Assembly (NCBI RefSeq): GCF_014873705.1
Contig: NZ_JADBDS010000006.1
Coordinates: 372,001-436,000, forward strand
Direction: 5' to 3'
From: Mycobacterium sp. OAS707
GTDB lineage: Bacteria; Actinomycetota; Actinomycetes; Mycobacteriales; Mycobacteriaceae
DNA length: 64,000 bases
The notes below the pieces were generated by a model, which worked only from the letters and a program-made list of their open reading frames with translations, was not told where the DNA came from and made no database searches. The position numbers and the translations under genes are program-made. Position 1 is the stretch's first letter. Each line of letters starts with the position of its first letter. Below are positions 51,646 through 59,347 of the stretch, piece by piece.

Positions 51646-52013
51646 ACGACAACCCCTTCGGCCTTCAGCGCGTGATAGCCGCCGACGACGTCGGTGGCGC
51701 GGTGCAGTCCGAGGTCGACCAGCGCGGCGGCGGCCAGGCTCGAGGTGTACCCCTCCGAGCACAGCACCACCCATTCGACGTCGTCTCCGACGGCCTGCGG
51801 TAACCGGGCGTCGCTGGTCGGGTCGCAGCGCCACTCGAGCACATTGCGCTCGATCACCAGCGCGGCGGGCACGTCGCCCTCGCGCTCGCGCTGCGCCTGC
51901 GGTCGGATGTCGACAAGTAGCGCACCGCGCTCCAGTGCTGCGGGCACCTCACGCGCCGAAAGCCTGTGCAGCCGGGAGCGGGCCTGTTCCAGCACGCGAT
52001 CGATTCGACTCAT
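51642..52013 (-). CDS. rhodanese-like domain protein
   Basis: 123 residues, a single rhodanese domain. VDIRPQAQREREGDVPAALV is the CH2A region, and the active-site loop is VVLCSEGYTSS with the catalytic cysteine that carries persulfide. ATG 52013 is preferred because GGAGGG lies just upstream and its ATG overlaps the preceding stop (TGATG). It is the second gene after a cysteine dioxygenase-like gene, a sensible pairing for sulfur transfer. Rv1066 is the counterpart by order. Confidence 0.9.
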   Translation of the reverse strand: MSRIDRVLEQARSRLHRLSAREVPAALERGALLVDIRPQAQREREGDVPAALVIERNVLEWRCDPTSDARLPQAVGDDVEWVVLCSEGYTSSLAAAALVDLGLHRATDVVGGYHALKAEGVVV

Positions 52014-52564
52014 CATCCCTCCGGTGCGTCGGTGAGTTCGGTTCGCTTGCGGCGCAACGTCTTCCGCTCGGTCACCTCGTAGTAGGACATCGCCGTCAGC
52101 GGCGGCGAGTACGCGTGCACACTGATCGTGGGATTCACGGGCGCCGACAGGTCGCGTTCAGGCGTCCAGACCACGTCATGCACCCAGCCGAGCGGGAAGG
52201 CGGCCTGATCACCCGCCCGAAGGCGACGGCGCCGCAGGGCCTCCCCGTCCCAGCGCGTCTCCCGCAGTGCGCCGGAAACCACCGTCAGCGCGCCAAGCGA
52301 CCCACCGTGATCGTGCAACTCGGTCGAGCGATCCGGCACCCAGCTGATCAGCCAGACATCGAGTTCGTCGTCGCCATGCAGGCGCGTGAACCAACGCTCG
52401 TCGGGCGGCGGTCCGTCAACCGGCAGCAGCTGGTCGAAACGGCCCGACAACACGTCGTCGGCGTAGCGATCGGTGGCTTGCAGCAGGTCGGGCAGTCGCA
52501 GGCGGGTCGGCGAGGATACGGCCGGGACTGCAGAGGGCAACACAGCAGGCTGCGCGGAAACCAT
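52013..52564 (-). CDS. cysteine dioxygenase-like cupin
   Basis: 183 residues of the cysteine dioxygenase/thiol dioxygenase type. It carries TELHDHGGSLGAL (two iron-binding His) and the later LGWVHDVVW (third His), plus NPTISVHAYSPPLTAMSYYE near the C-terminus, which matches the end of bacterial cysteine dioxygenases. It would oxidise cysteine (or another thiol) to a sulfinate. CTGGAG lies 7 bp before ATG 52564. A small Cys-containing frame lies 45 nt upstream and the rhodanese gene overlaps at the end. Confidence 0.87.
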   Translation of the reverse strand: MVSAQPAVLPSAVPAVSSPTRLRLPDLLQATDRYADDVLSGRFDQLLPVDGPPPDERWFTRLHGDDELDVWLISWVPDRSTELHDHGGSLGALTVVSGALRETRWDGEALRRRRLRAGDQAAFPLGWVHDVVWTPERDLSAPVNPTISVHAYSPPLTAMSYYEVTERKTLRRKRTELTDAPEG

Positions 52565-52609
52565 GAAGAACTCCAGAAAATGGGCGAGGACGGATCGGGG
52601 GGCGGGCGC

Positions 52610-52645
52610 TTACGCCCCGCAACACTCGAGCAGTCCGGTCCTCAC
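52610..52645 (-). CDS. putative Cys-codon leader peptide (MRTGLLECCGA)
   Basis: An 11-codon frame from GTG 52645 ends in E-C-C-G-A before TAA, 45 nt upstream of the dioxygenase-like gene. The consecutive TGT and TGC codons are followed by GGGGCG, which can pair with CGCCCC downstream across the stop codon. CACACT ends 7 nt before the GTG, so the frame may be leaderless. An in-frame ATG at 52696 would extend it to 27 residues. Cys-rich leader peptides that sense cysteine are known in mycobacteria. Confidence 0.5.
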   Translation of the reverse strand: MRTGLLECCGA

Positions 52646-52753
52646 GCCGTACAGTGTGGCACCGCCGAGCGGTCGCCCGGCAGCACGTTGTCGCATCGCA
52701 TTCGGGCCCCTCTGGAACTGGCCTGCTCAGACGCGCGAATACCGCTAGATTCA

Positions 52754-53516
52754 CGGTGAGCTTAAGTATCTGTCCCAAATATGGGACTAGTGCTTCGATC
52801 TTGTTGCTAAAACTGCAGGGAATTATTTGCCAGAAGCGTCAATTTGGGTCCTAATTTGGCCTACTGGGTTCGGATTGTGGCCCTAACGGCTGGGCCTCCG
52901 ATCCATACGCTGCGCGTCGAGCAGGCATATCGCCATTTGGTTTGGACAATTTGCGAAACAGTCGGCCGACGTTTCTGCGGCTGCGTCGATTAGACGCATC
53001 AGATGACAAATTTGCCATCTTTGCGAGCTGTGACGCGGATGCCCCCACCTCCCGACCCCGCGGCGACCAGTACGACGGCCCCACTCGCGTTGGGTCAACC
53101 ACCCTTCACGGCGCTGGTCGCAAGCCCGAGGTCGCATGCGGCACAGGTCATTCCCCAACTTGCCGGCCCCGGATCGGACCAGGCTGCTGCGCCGCGGGTG
53201 GAATGAGCAGGGGCAGTTCGGCACCTGCCCGAACGCCTTGCCACCGACAGTCGGCGACACCCGTCGCTCAGCCCGGACTCCCGCTCGCCATGACGCCATG
53301 CCGAAGGGAACCCGAGCATGGTTGCTGACAGGCACCAGATGCATGGCCCAGCAAGTGGCACTTGCGGGCTTGGCAATCGCAATCTCGCGATATTTATCTG
53401 CCAGTTGCTGTGAAAAGTCATTCGGACTGTGCTAATTATTATTGTTGCTCGCAGCGAGTTGCTGATTAGCCACGAAATAGAGCGCAGGCTCACTCACCGG
53501 TGAAGGGATGGCATCG
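52754..53516. other. long intergenic region without a credible gene
   Basis: About 760 bp between the sulfur gene pair and the glycine-rich protein. Open frames on both strands here lack family features and ribosome sites. Visible structure: GTCCCA/TGGGAC inverted repeat (52772-52787), AATTTGG direct repeats near 52840-52860, and an AT-rich segment near 53430-53460 (TAATTATTATTG) that may be the promoter of the next gene. A decayed gene or ncRNA is possible. Confidence 0.5.
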
Positions 53517-55361
53517 ATGACGGCCAAGTACCCCAAGGGCGCAAAGCATGGACGGCCGGGCAAGAAAACGCTGGTCACCGCCGCTGTGACAGGCGGCGTG
53601 CTCGCTGCTGCCGGGGCGGGCGCCTTCGATGTGTTCAATGGACCGGACGGGTCCCCTGTCCCCGCGCCGGTGATGCACACCCCCAGCTTGGCTGCGGCCA
53701 TCCTGCCCAACCCGACCCCCAACCCGCTGCTGGCGGCGGCCCAGCCCATCGTGGCCCCGGACCCCGACGGCGGGCTGGCGGTCGGTGGCGGTGCTGCCCC
53801 TGCCGGCGTCGACCCTGCGGCACCTCCCGCCGCAGAACCCGTGACGGCGAGCTCCGATCCGGCGCCGGGGCTGTGCGGCGGCACACCGATCATCGGCCAG
53901 AACTGCGTCACGCAGGCGTTCGCACCCATGACCACGTTCGACACTCAAATCGCGGCGTTCAGCCCGCAGAACCTGGGCTTGCAGACCGCCAACGTGGCGA
54001 ATGCGTTCGCCGGCCTGCCGATGAGTGGCATCTCGGCGTTCCTCGGTGGCGGCGGCAGCTCACCGACCGCCAAGCCGGCTGCCACTGACGACCCACCCTC
54101 GACTCCGACCACTACTGGCCCAGCACGGAATCCGTTCGCAGAGGCCATCGGCCAGATGACGTTCAACAGCGTCAAGGTCGCCGGGATCTTCGTCAACAAC
54201 GGCGACGAGCCCGGTGAGAACGGCGGACTGCTCTTCGGCAACGGTGCTGACGGGGCCGACGGTCAAAACGGCGGCCGCGCGGGCCTGTTCTTCGGCCGCG
54301 GCGGTAACGGCGGCAATGGCGTCGAAGGCGTCAACAACGGCAATGGCGGTGACGGCGGTTCCGCCGGATTCTGGGGCAACGGCGGATCGGGCGGTGCCGG
54401 GGCCAGCACGACGACCGCCGAAGGCAACACAGTCGCAGGCAACGGCGGCAACGGCGGCAATTCCGGGTTGGCGTTCGGCAATGCCGGTGACGGCGGTGCA
54501 GGCGGCACGGCCACCAGTGCGAACGGCGACGCCATCGGCGGGCAGGGCGGTTCCGGTGGCAGCAACACATGGACCGGTTCCGGCGGCATCGGCGGCGCGG
54601 GCGGTGGCGCCACCAGCGACTCAGGCAACGCCACGGGTGGCACCGGCGGTGACGGCGGCCACACCGGCAGCCTGTTCGGCTGGGCAGGCGGCGGCGGCGC
54701 GGGCGGCACGGCGACAAGCAACACCGGCGACGCAACCGGCGGCACCGGCGGCAACGGCGGCGGACTCGGCACCGAAGGTGACAGCGGCGACGGCGGCGCA
54801 GGCGGCGGGGCCACGACCGGAACCGGTACTGCCACCGGCGGTTCGGGCGGCAACGGCGGAAGCAACATCTTCAACGGCACCGCAGGCAACGGCGGAACAG
54901 GCGGCACTGCAGCTGCGACCACCGGCACCGCCACCGGCGGAACCGGCGGCAATGCGGGAACCGGCGGCATCGACGGGCAGGGCGCCAACGGTGGATCCGG
55001 CGGCGACGCAACCGTCGGAACCGGTTCGGCCACAGGCGGATCCGGCGGATCGGGCGGCGGCAGCGGCCTGATGCAAAACGGTGGCGACGGCGGCAACGGC
55101 GGCACCGGCACCGCGACCACCGGCACCGGCACCGGCGGCTCTGGCGGCACCGGCGGTGGCACCAGCTGGGCGAACGGCTACCACGGCGGCACCGGCGGCA
55201 CGGGCGGCAATGGCACCGCGACCACCGGCACCGGCACCGGCGGTAGTGGTGGCACCGGCGGACACGACGGCCTCGGCGCGGCAGACGGCCAGGGCGGCGC
55301 AGGCGGCACCGGCACCGGGTCGGCAGGCGGTACGAACGGCGGGACCGGCTCGAACGGGTAG
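53517..55361 (+). CDS. PGRS-type glycine-rich protein without PE domain
   Basis: 614 residues. A basic start (MTAKYPKGAKHGRPGKKT) and hydrophobic stretch form a signal-like region. A Pro/Ala linker and a short unique segment with two Cys (GLCGGTPIIGQNC) follow. From about residue 240 the protein is a Gly-rich array of GGxGGx units with interspersed Thr/Ala blocks, like the PGRS part of PE_PGRS proteins. The N-terminal PE helix pair is absent. GAAGGG lies about 9 bp before ATG 53517. Rv1067c/Rv1068c (PE_PGRS) are near in M. tuberculosis. Function unknown; likely surface-exposed. Confidence 0.85.
   Translation: MTAKYPKGAKHGRPGKKTLVTAAVTGGVLAAAGAGAFDVFNGPDGSPVPAPVMHTPSLAAAILPNPTPNPLLAAAQPIVAPDPDGGLAVGGGAAPAGVDPAAPPAAEPVTASSDPAPGLCGGTPIIGQNCVTQAFAPMTTFDTQIAAFSPQNLGLQTANVANAFAGLPMSGISAFLGGGGSSPTAKPAATDDPPSTPTTTGPARNPFAEAIGQMTFNSVKVAGIFVNNGDEPGENGGLLFGNGADGADGQNGGRAGLFFGRGGNGGNGVEGVNNGNGGDGGSAGFWGNGGSGGAGASTTTAEGNTVAGNGGNGGNSGLAFGNAGDGGAGGTATSANGDAIGGQGGSGGSNTWTGSGGIGGAGGGATSDSGNATGGTGGDGGHTGSLFGWAGGGGAGGTATSNTGDATGGTGGNGGGLGTEGDSGDGGAGGGATTGTGTATGGSGGNGGSNIFNGTAGNGGTGGTAAATTGTATGGTGGNAGTGGIDGQGANGGSGGDATVGTGSATGGSGGSGGGSGLMQNGGDGGNGGTGTATTGTGTGGSGGTGGGTSWANGYHGGTGGTGGNGTATTGTGTGGSGGTGGHDGLGAADGQGGAGGTGTGSAGGTNGGTGSNG
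54241..55350 (+). repeat. GGC-rich coding repeats of the glycine-rich gene
   Basis: About 1.1 kb of degenerate direct repeats such as GGCGGCAACGGC and ACCGGCACCGCCACCGGCGG in irregular units that encode Gly-Gly-X runs. Such tracts change length by slippage or recombination, and they also create a long false antisense frame of Pro repeats. Confidence 0.85.
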
Positions 55362-55411
55362 CCGGTGAGTCCGTAGGGGCCAGGCGCCCGAACGGGCTCG
55401 AACGCGTTGCA

Positions 55412-55424
55412 TAGATTGGGCGGC
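55412..55424 (+). promoter_or_regulatory. putative leaderless promoter of lpqV
   Basis: TAGATT (55412-55417) ends 7 nt before the ATG at 55425. It is the same hexamer as before echA9. Confidence 0.5.
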
Positions 55425-55859
55425 ATGCGCAGGTACCCCCAATGCGTCGTGCTGTGCACTGCACTGCTGGCGTTCGCGATCGCCGGATGTTCGTCGAGTG
55501 AGCAGAAGCCGTCGACGACAGCCAACCCGTCGACCACCGAGCCGCCCCCGCTGCCCGCAGCACCTGCTGAGCCCGGCGCCATCGGCGTCTCCCCCGGCGG
55601 CGTCACCACAAAGGTCGACGTACCGGCCGATGCGACGGAATCGCAGTACGGGCAGGCTTGCCACGCCGCCAAGGTGTGGATGGACGAGCAGCACTCTGCC
55701 GACCCCAAGACCCTCGTTGAGCCCTACCTGAAGCTGATCCAGGCGCCCGACTTCACCGGCCCCGGGAACTTCAACACGCCCTGGGCCAACCTGACGCCGG
55801 CGCAACAGGCGGGCGTCATCGTGGCGATCACCGCCGCGGGCAACGGCGAGTGCGAGTAG
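55425..55859 (+). CDS. lpqV: lipoprotein LpqV
   Basis: 144 residues. The signal peptide ends in the lipobox FAIAGC, so the mature protein begins with an acylated Cys24 or so. A Ser/Thr/Pro linker (SSSEQKPSTTANPSTTEPPP) leads to a small folded domain with YGQACHAAKVWMDEQHSADP and a C-terminal Cys (NGECE). It matches LpqV (Rv1064c) by order and size. Function unknown. An AGC triplet run (55857-55871) follows its stop. Confidence 0.88.
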   Translation: MRRYPQCVVLCTALLAFAIAGCSSSEQKPSTTANPSTTEPPPLPAAPAEPGAIGVSPGGVTTKVDVPADATESQYGQACHAAKVWMDEQHSADPKTLVEPYLKLIQAPDFTGPGNFNTPWANLTPAQQAGVIVAITAAGNGECE

Positions 55860-55885
55860 CAGCAGCAGCAGCGCAGAATAGCGGT

Positions 55886-56848
55886 ATGGCTTCCAAGCGT
55901 GTCGCCCTGGCTCTGGGGAGCGGCGGCGCGCGCGGATACGCCCACATCGGCGTCATCGACGAACTGCGCGACCGCGGTTACGACATCGTCGGGATCGCGG
56001 GCTCGTCGATGGGTGCGCTCGTCGGCGGGTTGCAGGCCGCAGGCAAGCTCGACGAATTCGCCGACTGGGCCAAGTCATTGACGCAGCGGGCGGTGTTGCG
56101 GCTACTCGACCCGTCAATCAGCGCCGCGGGGGCGCTGCGGGCGGAGAAGATCCTCGACGCGGTCCGCGACATTCTCGGTGAGGTGACGATCGAGGAGTTG
56201 TCGATTCCGTATACCGCGGTGTCGACTGACCTGCTGTCGGGGAAATCCGTTTGGCTGCAACGTGGTTCGGTGGACGCGGCGATTCGGGCCTCGATCGCGA
56301 TCCCCGGCGTGATCACACCGCATGTGTTCGACGGACGCCTGCTCGCCGACGGCGGCATTCTCGACCCGCTGCCGATGGCGCCGATCGCGGCCGTCAACGC
56401 CGATCTCACCATCGCGGTCAGCCTGGCGGGCAGCGAAGCCGGCGGCCGCTACGAGCCGACCGACACCGAACCGCGGGCGTCGACAGAATGGTTGAGCCGG
56501 ATGTGGCGAAGTACCACGGCCCTGTTCGAACGCACGGGTGCCGCGCCCGACGAGGCCGCCGACGAGCTGGTCGACGTATCCAAGAACGACCCCGCAGAGG
56601 CGGTAGATGCGGTCGAGCCGGTGCCGAGGCTTGGCAGCTTCGAGGTGATGAACCGCACCATCGACATCGCCCAGGCGGCGCTGGCACGCCACACGCTGGC
56701 GGCGTATCCACCCGATGTGCTGATCGAAGTGCCGCGCACGGCGTGCCGCAGCCTGGAGTTCTATCGCGCAGCCGAGGTCATCGACATCGGCCGCGAGCTG
56801 GCCGTCGCCGTTCTCGACGAGCTCGAAAAGTCAACGCAGGCGCACTGA
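55886..56848 (+). CDS. patatin-like phospholipase
   Basis: 320 residues with the patatin fold: the oxyanion motif SGGARGYAHIG, the nucleophile elbow AGSSMGALVGG and the catalytic Asp in LLADGGILDPLP. It probably hydrolyses lipid acyl esters. Rv1063c is the syntenic gene. The ATG at 55886 gives MASKRVALALGSGG; the frame is open 12 codons further up but those overlap the triplet repeat. It converges with a second patatin gene, with a one-base gap between stops. Confidence 0.9.
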   Translation: MASKRVALALGSGGARGYAHIGVIDELRDRGYDIVGIAGSSMGALVGGLQAAGKLDEFADWAKSLTQRAVLRLLDPSISAAGALRAEKILDAVRDILGEVTIEELSIPYTAVSTDLLSGKSVWLQRGSVDAAIRASIAIPGVITPHVFDGRLLADGGILDPLPMAPIAAVNADLTIAVSLAGSEAGGRYEPTDTEPRASTEWLSRMWRSTTALFERTGAAPDEAADELVDVSKNDPAEAVDAVEPVPRLGSFEVMNRTIDIAQAALARHTLAAYPPDVLIEVPRTACRSLEFYRAAEVIDIGRELAVAVLDELEKSTQAH

Positions 56849-56849
56849 T

Positions 56850-57707
56850 TCAGGTCTCGAGGAAGTCGGCGACCGCCGCGGCGACGCGACGACCCTGCTC
56901 ACGGCCCGCCAACGCCGACGGCGTGCGGCACGCCGGGTCCAGTGGATTGGGACCGAATGCGGCGAGCGACTCGTCGTCGGCGAACACTCCGAATGTCGCC
57001 GCGGCGAACGTGTCGACCTCATCGGCAGCGCCGTCACCGAACGGCGATGGCGTCGAACGGCCCGACGGCACCAGCACCACCACGACATCGCAGTCGCCCG
57101 CGAGCGCGATGTTGACACTGCTTCCGACCCCGCCGTCCATATAGCGCCGGTCACCGATCGTGACCGGCGGCCAGACACCCGGCACCGCGCAGCTGGCCGC
57201 GACAGCATCGACCAGGGCGACACCCGAGTCGTTGTCGAACGTGACCAGCTCGCCGGTGGCGGTGTCGATCGCGGAAATCCGCAACGCCCGCTCGGGCCAG
57301 TCATGCGACGGCAGCCGGTGCGCAATCACCTCGCGGCGCACCGCCTCGCTGACGGTGGCCGTGGACAGCGCAACTGCGCCGATCTTCTGCAGCTTCTGCG
57401 TCTGGGTCGTGTTCGGCGTCAGCATCGCGGCGACGAACAGGTCGGTGATCTCCTCGATGCCGACGTTCGGGGTGAGCTCCGTCGACGACGCGCTGATCTG
57501 CCGGTCGAACAGCGCATCGAGCCCAAGGCCGCTGCTCAGTTGCGCGGCGACCGTCGAGCCTGCCGACGTGCCCACCAGCACGTCGACGTCCAACAGGGCC
57601 TTCGCAGTCTCCGGCGACTCGTCAGCGATGCCGCGCAGTACTCCGGTCTCCCATGCGATGCCTGCCAGTCCTCCACCGGCCAGCACCAGGGCGCGTTTCG
57701 TTGCCAC
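56850..57707 (-). CDS. patatin-like phospholipase
   Basis: 285 residues, a distinct second patatin. It has LVLAGGGLAGIAWE, the nucleophile elbow VGTSAGSTVAA and the Asp in RYMDGGVGSS. It matches Rv1062 in length. A hydrolase for lipid acyl chains is likely; the exact substrate is unknown. GTG start at 57707. It is divergent from the HAD phosphatase across 37 bp and convergent with the first patatin. Confidence 0.9.
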   Translation of the reverse strand: MATKRALVLAGGGLAGIAWETGVLRGIADESPETAKALLDVDVLVGTSAGSTVAAQLSSGLGLDALFDRQISASSTELTPNVGIEEITDLFVAAMLTPNTTQTQKLQKIGAVALSTATVSEAVRREVIAHRLPSHDWPERALRISAIDTATGELVTFDNDSGVALVDAVAASCAVPGVWPPVTIGDRRYMDGGVGSSVNIALAGDCDVVVVLVPSGRSTPSPFGDGAADEVDTFAAATFGVFADDESLAAFGPNPLDPACRTPSALAGREQGRRVAAAVADFLET

Positions 57708-57732
57708 GGCAGCGAGTGTGCCAGGCCGCCGT

Positions 57733-57744
57733 TAGGGTCCAGAC
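57733..57744 (+). promoter_or_regulatory. putative leaderless promoter of the HAD phosphatase
   Basis: TAGGGT (57733-57738) ends 6 nt before the ATG at 57745. Confidence 0.5.
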
Positions 57745-58464
57745 ATGCGCATTGTCGTGACCCTGGTCGTCGGCTGGCTGGTCGCTTTCGCACCAACCGC
57801 GATTGCCGAGCCGCCCGCGCCGCCGGCGCCGATCATCCCGCCGCCGGTGCAGCCCGCAAACATCGGCGATCTGAAGTTCACCGCGGTCGACTATTACAAC
57901 AGCGGTGCCTACCTGACAGATCTGCAGCTCGCGACCGCGCCTGCCATCGCGTGGATCAACGACGAGGCGCCGCGGGTGGACCGGCCGGCGGTCGTGTTCG
58001 ATATCGACGAGACGGCGCTGTCCAACTGGGAAGGGCTCAAAGCCAACGACTTTGGCCGCATCTTCAATGGGCCTTGCGACCGGTTGCCGCAAGGACCGTG
58101 CGGCTTGATCGCGTGGGATCAGCGGGCGCAGTCGACGGTGATTCAGCCGACGATGGACGTGTACACCACCGCGCGCGACCGCGGCGCGACGATCTTCTTC
58201 ATCACCGGCCGGGATGAGACCCAGCGTGCGGCCACCGAGCGTAACCTGCAGGCTGTCGGCTACACCGGCTACCAGCAGTTGATCATGGAACCGGCTGGCG
58301 CCCATTATGTTTCGGCCGCCGACTTCAAGGCACCGCAGCGGGAGAAGATCGAGCAGCAGGGCTACACGATCATCGCCAATCTCGGCGATCAGCCGTCCGA
58401 CCTCGAAGGCGGCTTCTCCGAGCAGACCTATCTGCTGCCGAACCCGTTCTATCGCATTCCCTGA
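57745..58464 (+). CDS. secreted HAD-superfamily acid phosphatase
   Basis: 239 residues. A signal peptide of about 21 residues (cut near IAEPP) and a Pro-rich linker precede an acid phosphatase domain with AVVFDIDETALSN (the DxD nucleophile pair), FFITGRDE (motif II) and NLGDQPSDLEG (motif IV). This resembles plant-type/class B acid phosphatases. It probably removes phosphate from an extracellular compound. Its TGA stop abuts the convergent stop (TGATCA). Confidence 0.88.
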   Translation: MRIVVTLVVGWLVAFAPTAIAEPPAPPAPIIPPPVQPANIGDLKFTAVDYYNSGAYLTDLQLATAPAIAWINDEAPRVDRPAVVFDIDETALSNWEGLKANDFGRIFNGPCDRLPQGPCGLIAWDQRAQSTVIQPTMDVYTTARDRGATIFFITGRDETQRAATERNLQAVGYTGYQQLIMEPAGAHYVSAADFKAPQREKIEQQGYTIIANLGDQPSDLEGGFSEQTYLLPNPFYRIP

Positions 58465-59325
58465 TCACGCCACCGAGGCGTGCTGGGACGCAGCGGCCTG
58501 TGCCGTCAAATCGTCATGGCGCAGTTGATGTTTGGGCGGGTCGGGGAATGCGATGCGACGTTCGATTCCCAGGTCGGCGTCGACATGCACCAATTCCCCA
58601 GGCGCGAGCGGCTGCCAGTCGTCGTCATCCATCGGCTCGCTGGCGAATACGACCGAGGCCTCCGACGTCAACTCGTCGCTGTGGGCGGTGATGCGCGAGC
58701 TCTGCATCCGCAGCCGCCGGTTGTCGACATCGCGGCGGTCGAGCAGATATAGCTCGTGGGTCTCCGGATAGCGCAGCGCCCACATGTCGGTTGCGGTGCT
58801 GAGCAGGACGTTGACCGCGAAGATGGGCACGTTGCCGGCCAACCAACCGACCGCGTCGACGATGCCCGTGCCGACATCGTCGCCACGCCTGATGCAACCC
58901 GTGATCAACGCGAAGACCCGTTCCGAGTCCGTCTCGCCGACCACCAGATCGGCGACGCCGAGGTCGTTCAGCCGCGCGTCGATCACGTCGAGCCCCTCGA
59001 CGACGCCGTTGTGCGCGAAGATCCGGTCGTCCTGCAGGAACGGGTGGGTGTTGCGGGGCTCGAGCGCTGCGCTCGACGAATACCGGACATGCGCGATGAA
59101 CGTCGTCCCGGTCAGTTCGTGCGCCTCGGTCGCGAACGCCTGGTCCTGCCACGCCGCGATGGGCTGCTTGTAAATCCCTGGCTTACCGTCGGGCCCGAAG
59201 ACTCCGAGCCCAGTGCCGTCCGGGTTGCGCTTGCTCTGCTCGACGAGATTGTCGGGCGCGTCGAGCAACCAGAACGTCGCGGTCACCTCGCGTTTGTCGG
59301 CATGAAGGCCGAACAGCCGGCACAT
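58465..59325 (-). CDS. class II glutamine amidotransferase
   Basis: 286 residues. Cys2 (MCRLFGLHADKRE) is the expected N-terminal nucleophile. RNPDGTGLG, HVRYSSSAALEPRNTHPF and FAHNGVVEG are typical of GATase II domains. EgtC-like proteins of ergothioneine synthesis and Rv1061 resemble this; the absence of other egt genes here suggests another reaction. ATG 59325 fits the family because Cys follows Met directly. It is leaderless by the TACCAT 6 nt upstream and divergent from an alcohol dehydrogenase. Confidence 0.87.
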   Translation of the reverse strand: MCRLFGLHADKREVTATFWLLDAPDNLVEQSKRNPDGTGLGVFGPDGKPGIYKQPIAAWQDQAFATEAHELTGTTFIAHVRYSSSAALEPRNTHPFLQDDRIFAHNGVVEGLDVIDARLNDLGVADLVVGETDSERVFALITGCIRRGDDVGTGIVDAVGWLAGNVPIFAVNVLLSTATDMWALRYPETHELYLLDRRDVDNRRLRMQSSRITAHSDELTSEASVVFASEPMDDDDWQPLAPGELVHVDADLGIERRIAFPDPPKHQLRHDDLTAQAAASQHASVA

Positions 59326-59347
59326 GGCCCGATGGTAGCGTGACGGA
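59326..59347. promoter_or_regulatory. 22-bp divergent leaderless promoter with overlapping -10 elements
   Basis: The minus-strand hexamer TACCAT (59332-59337) serves the GATase start at 59325, and the plus-strand TAGCGT (59336-59341) serves the dehydrogenase start at 59348, each 6 nt from its start codon. The hexamers share the TA at 59336-59337. Two RNA polymerases could not occupy it together. Confidence 0.6.

Noticed and set aside
52883..53344. Overlapping short frames on both strands in the gap before the PGRS-type gene
   Set aside because: No ribosome site, signal peptide or domain, and biased composition; the region is reported as intergenic instead.
54263..55162. Proline/valine-rich minus-strand frame of about 300 residues
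   Set aside because: It is the mirror of the Gly-Gly coding repeats (GGC read as GCC and CCG), not an independent gene.
55857..55871. AGC triplet repeat after lpqV
   Set aside because: Five units only, outside the likely patatin coding sequence; too short to claim phase variation.
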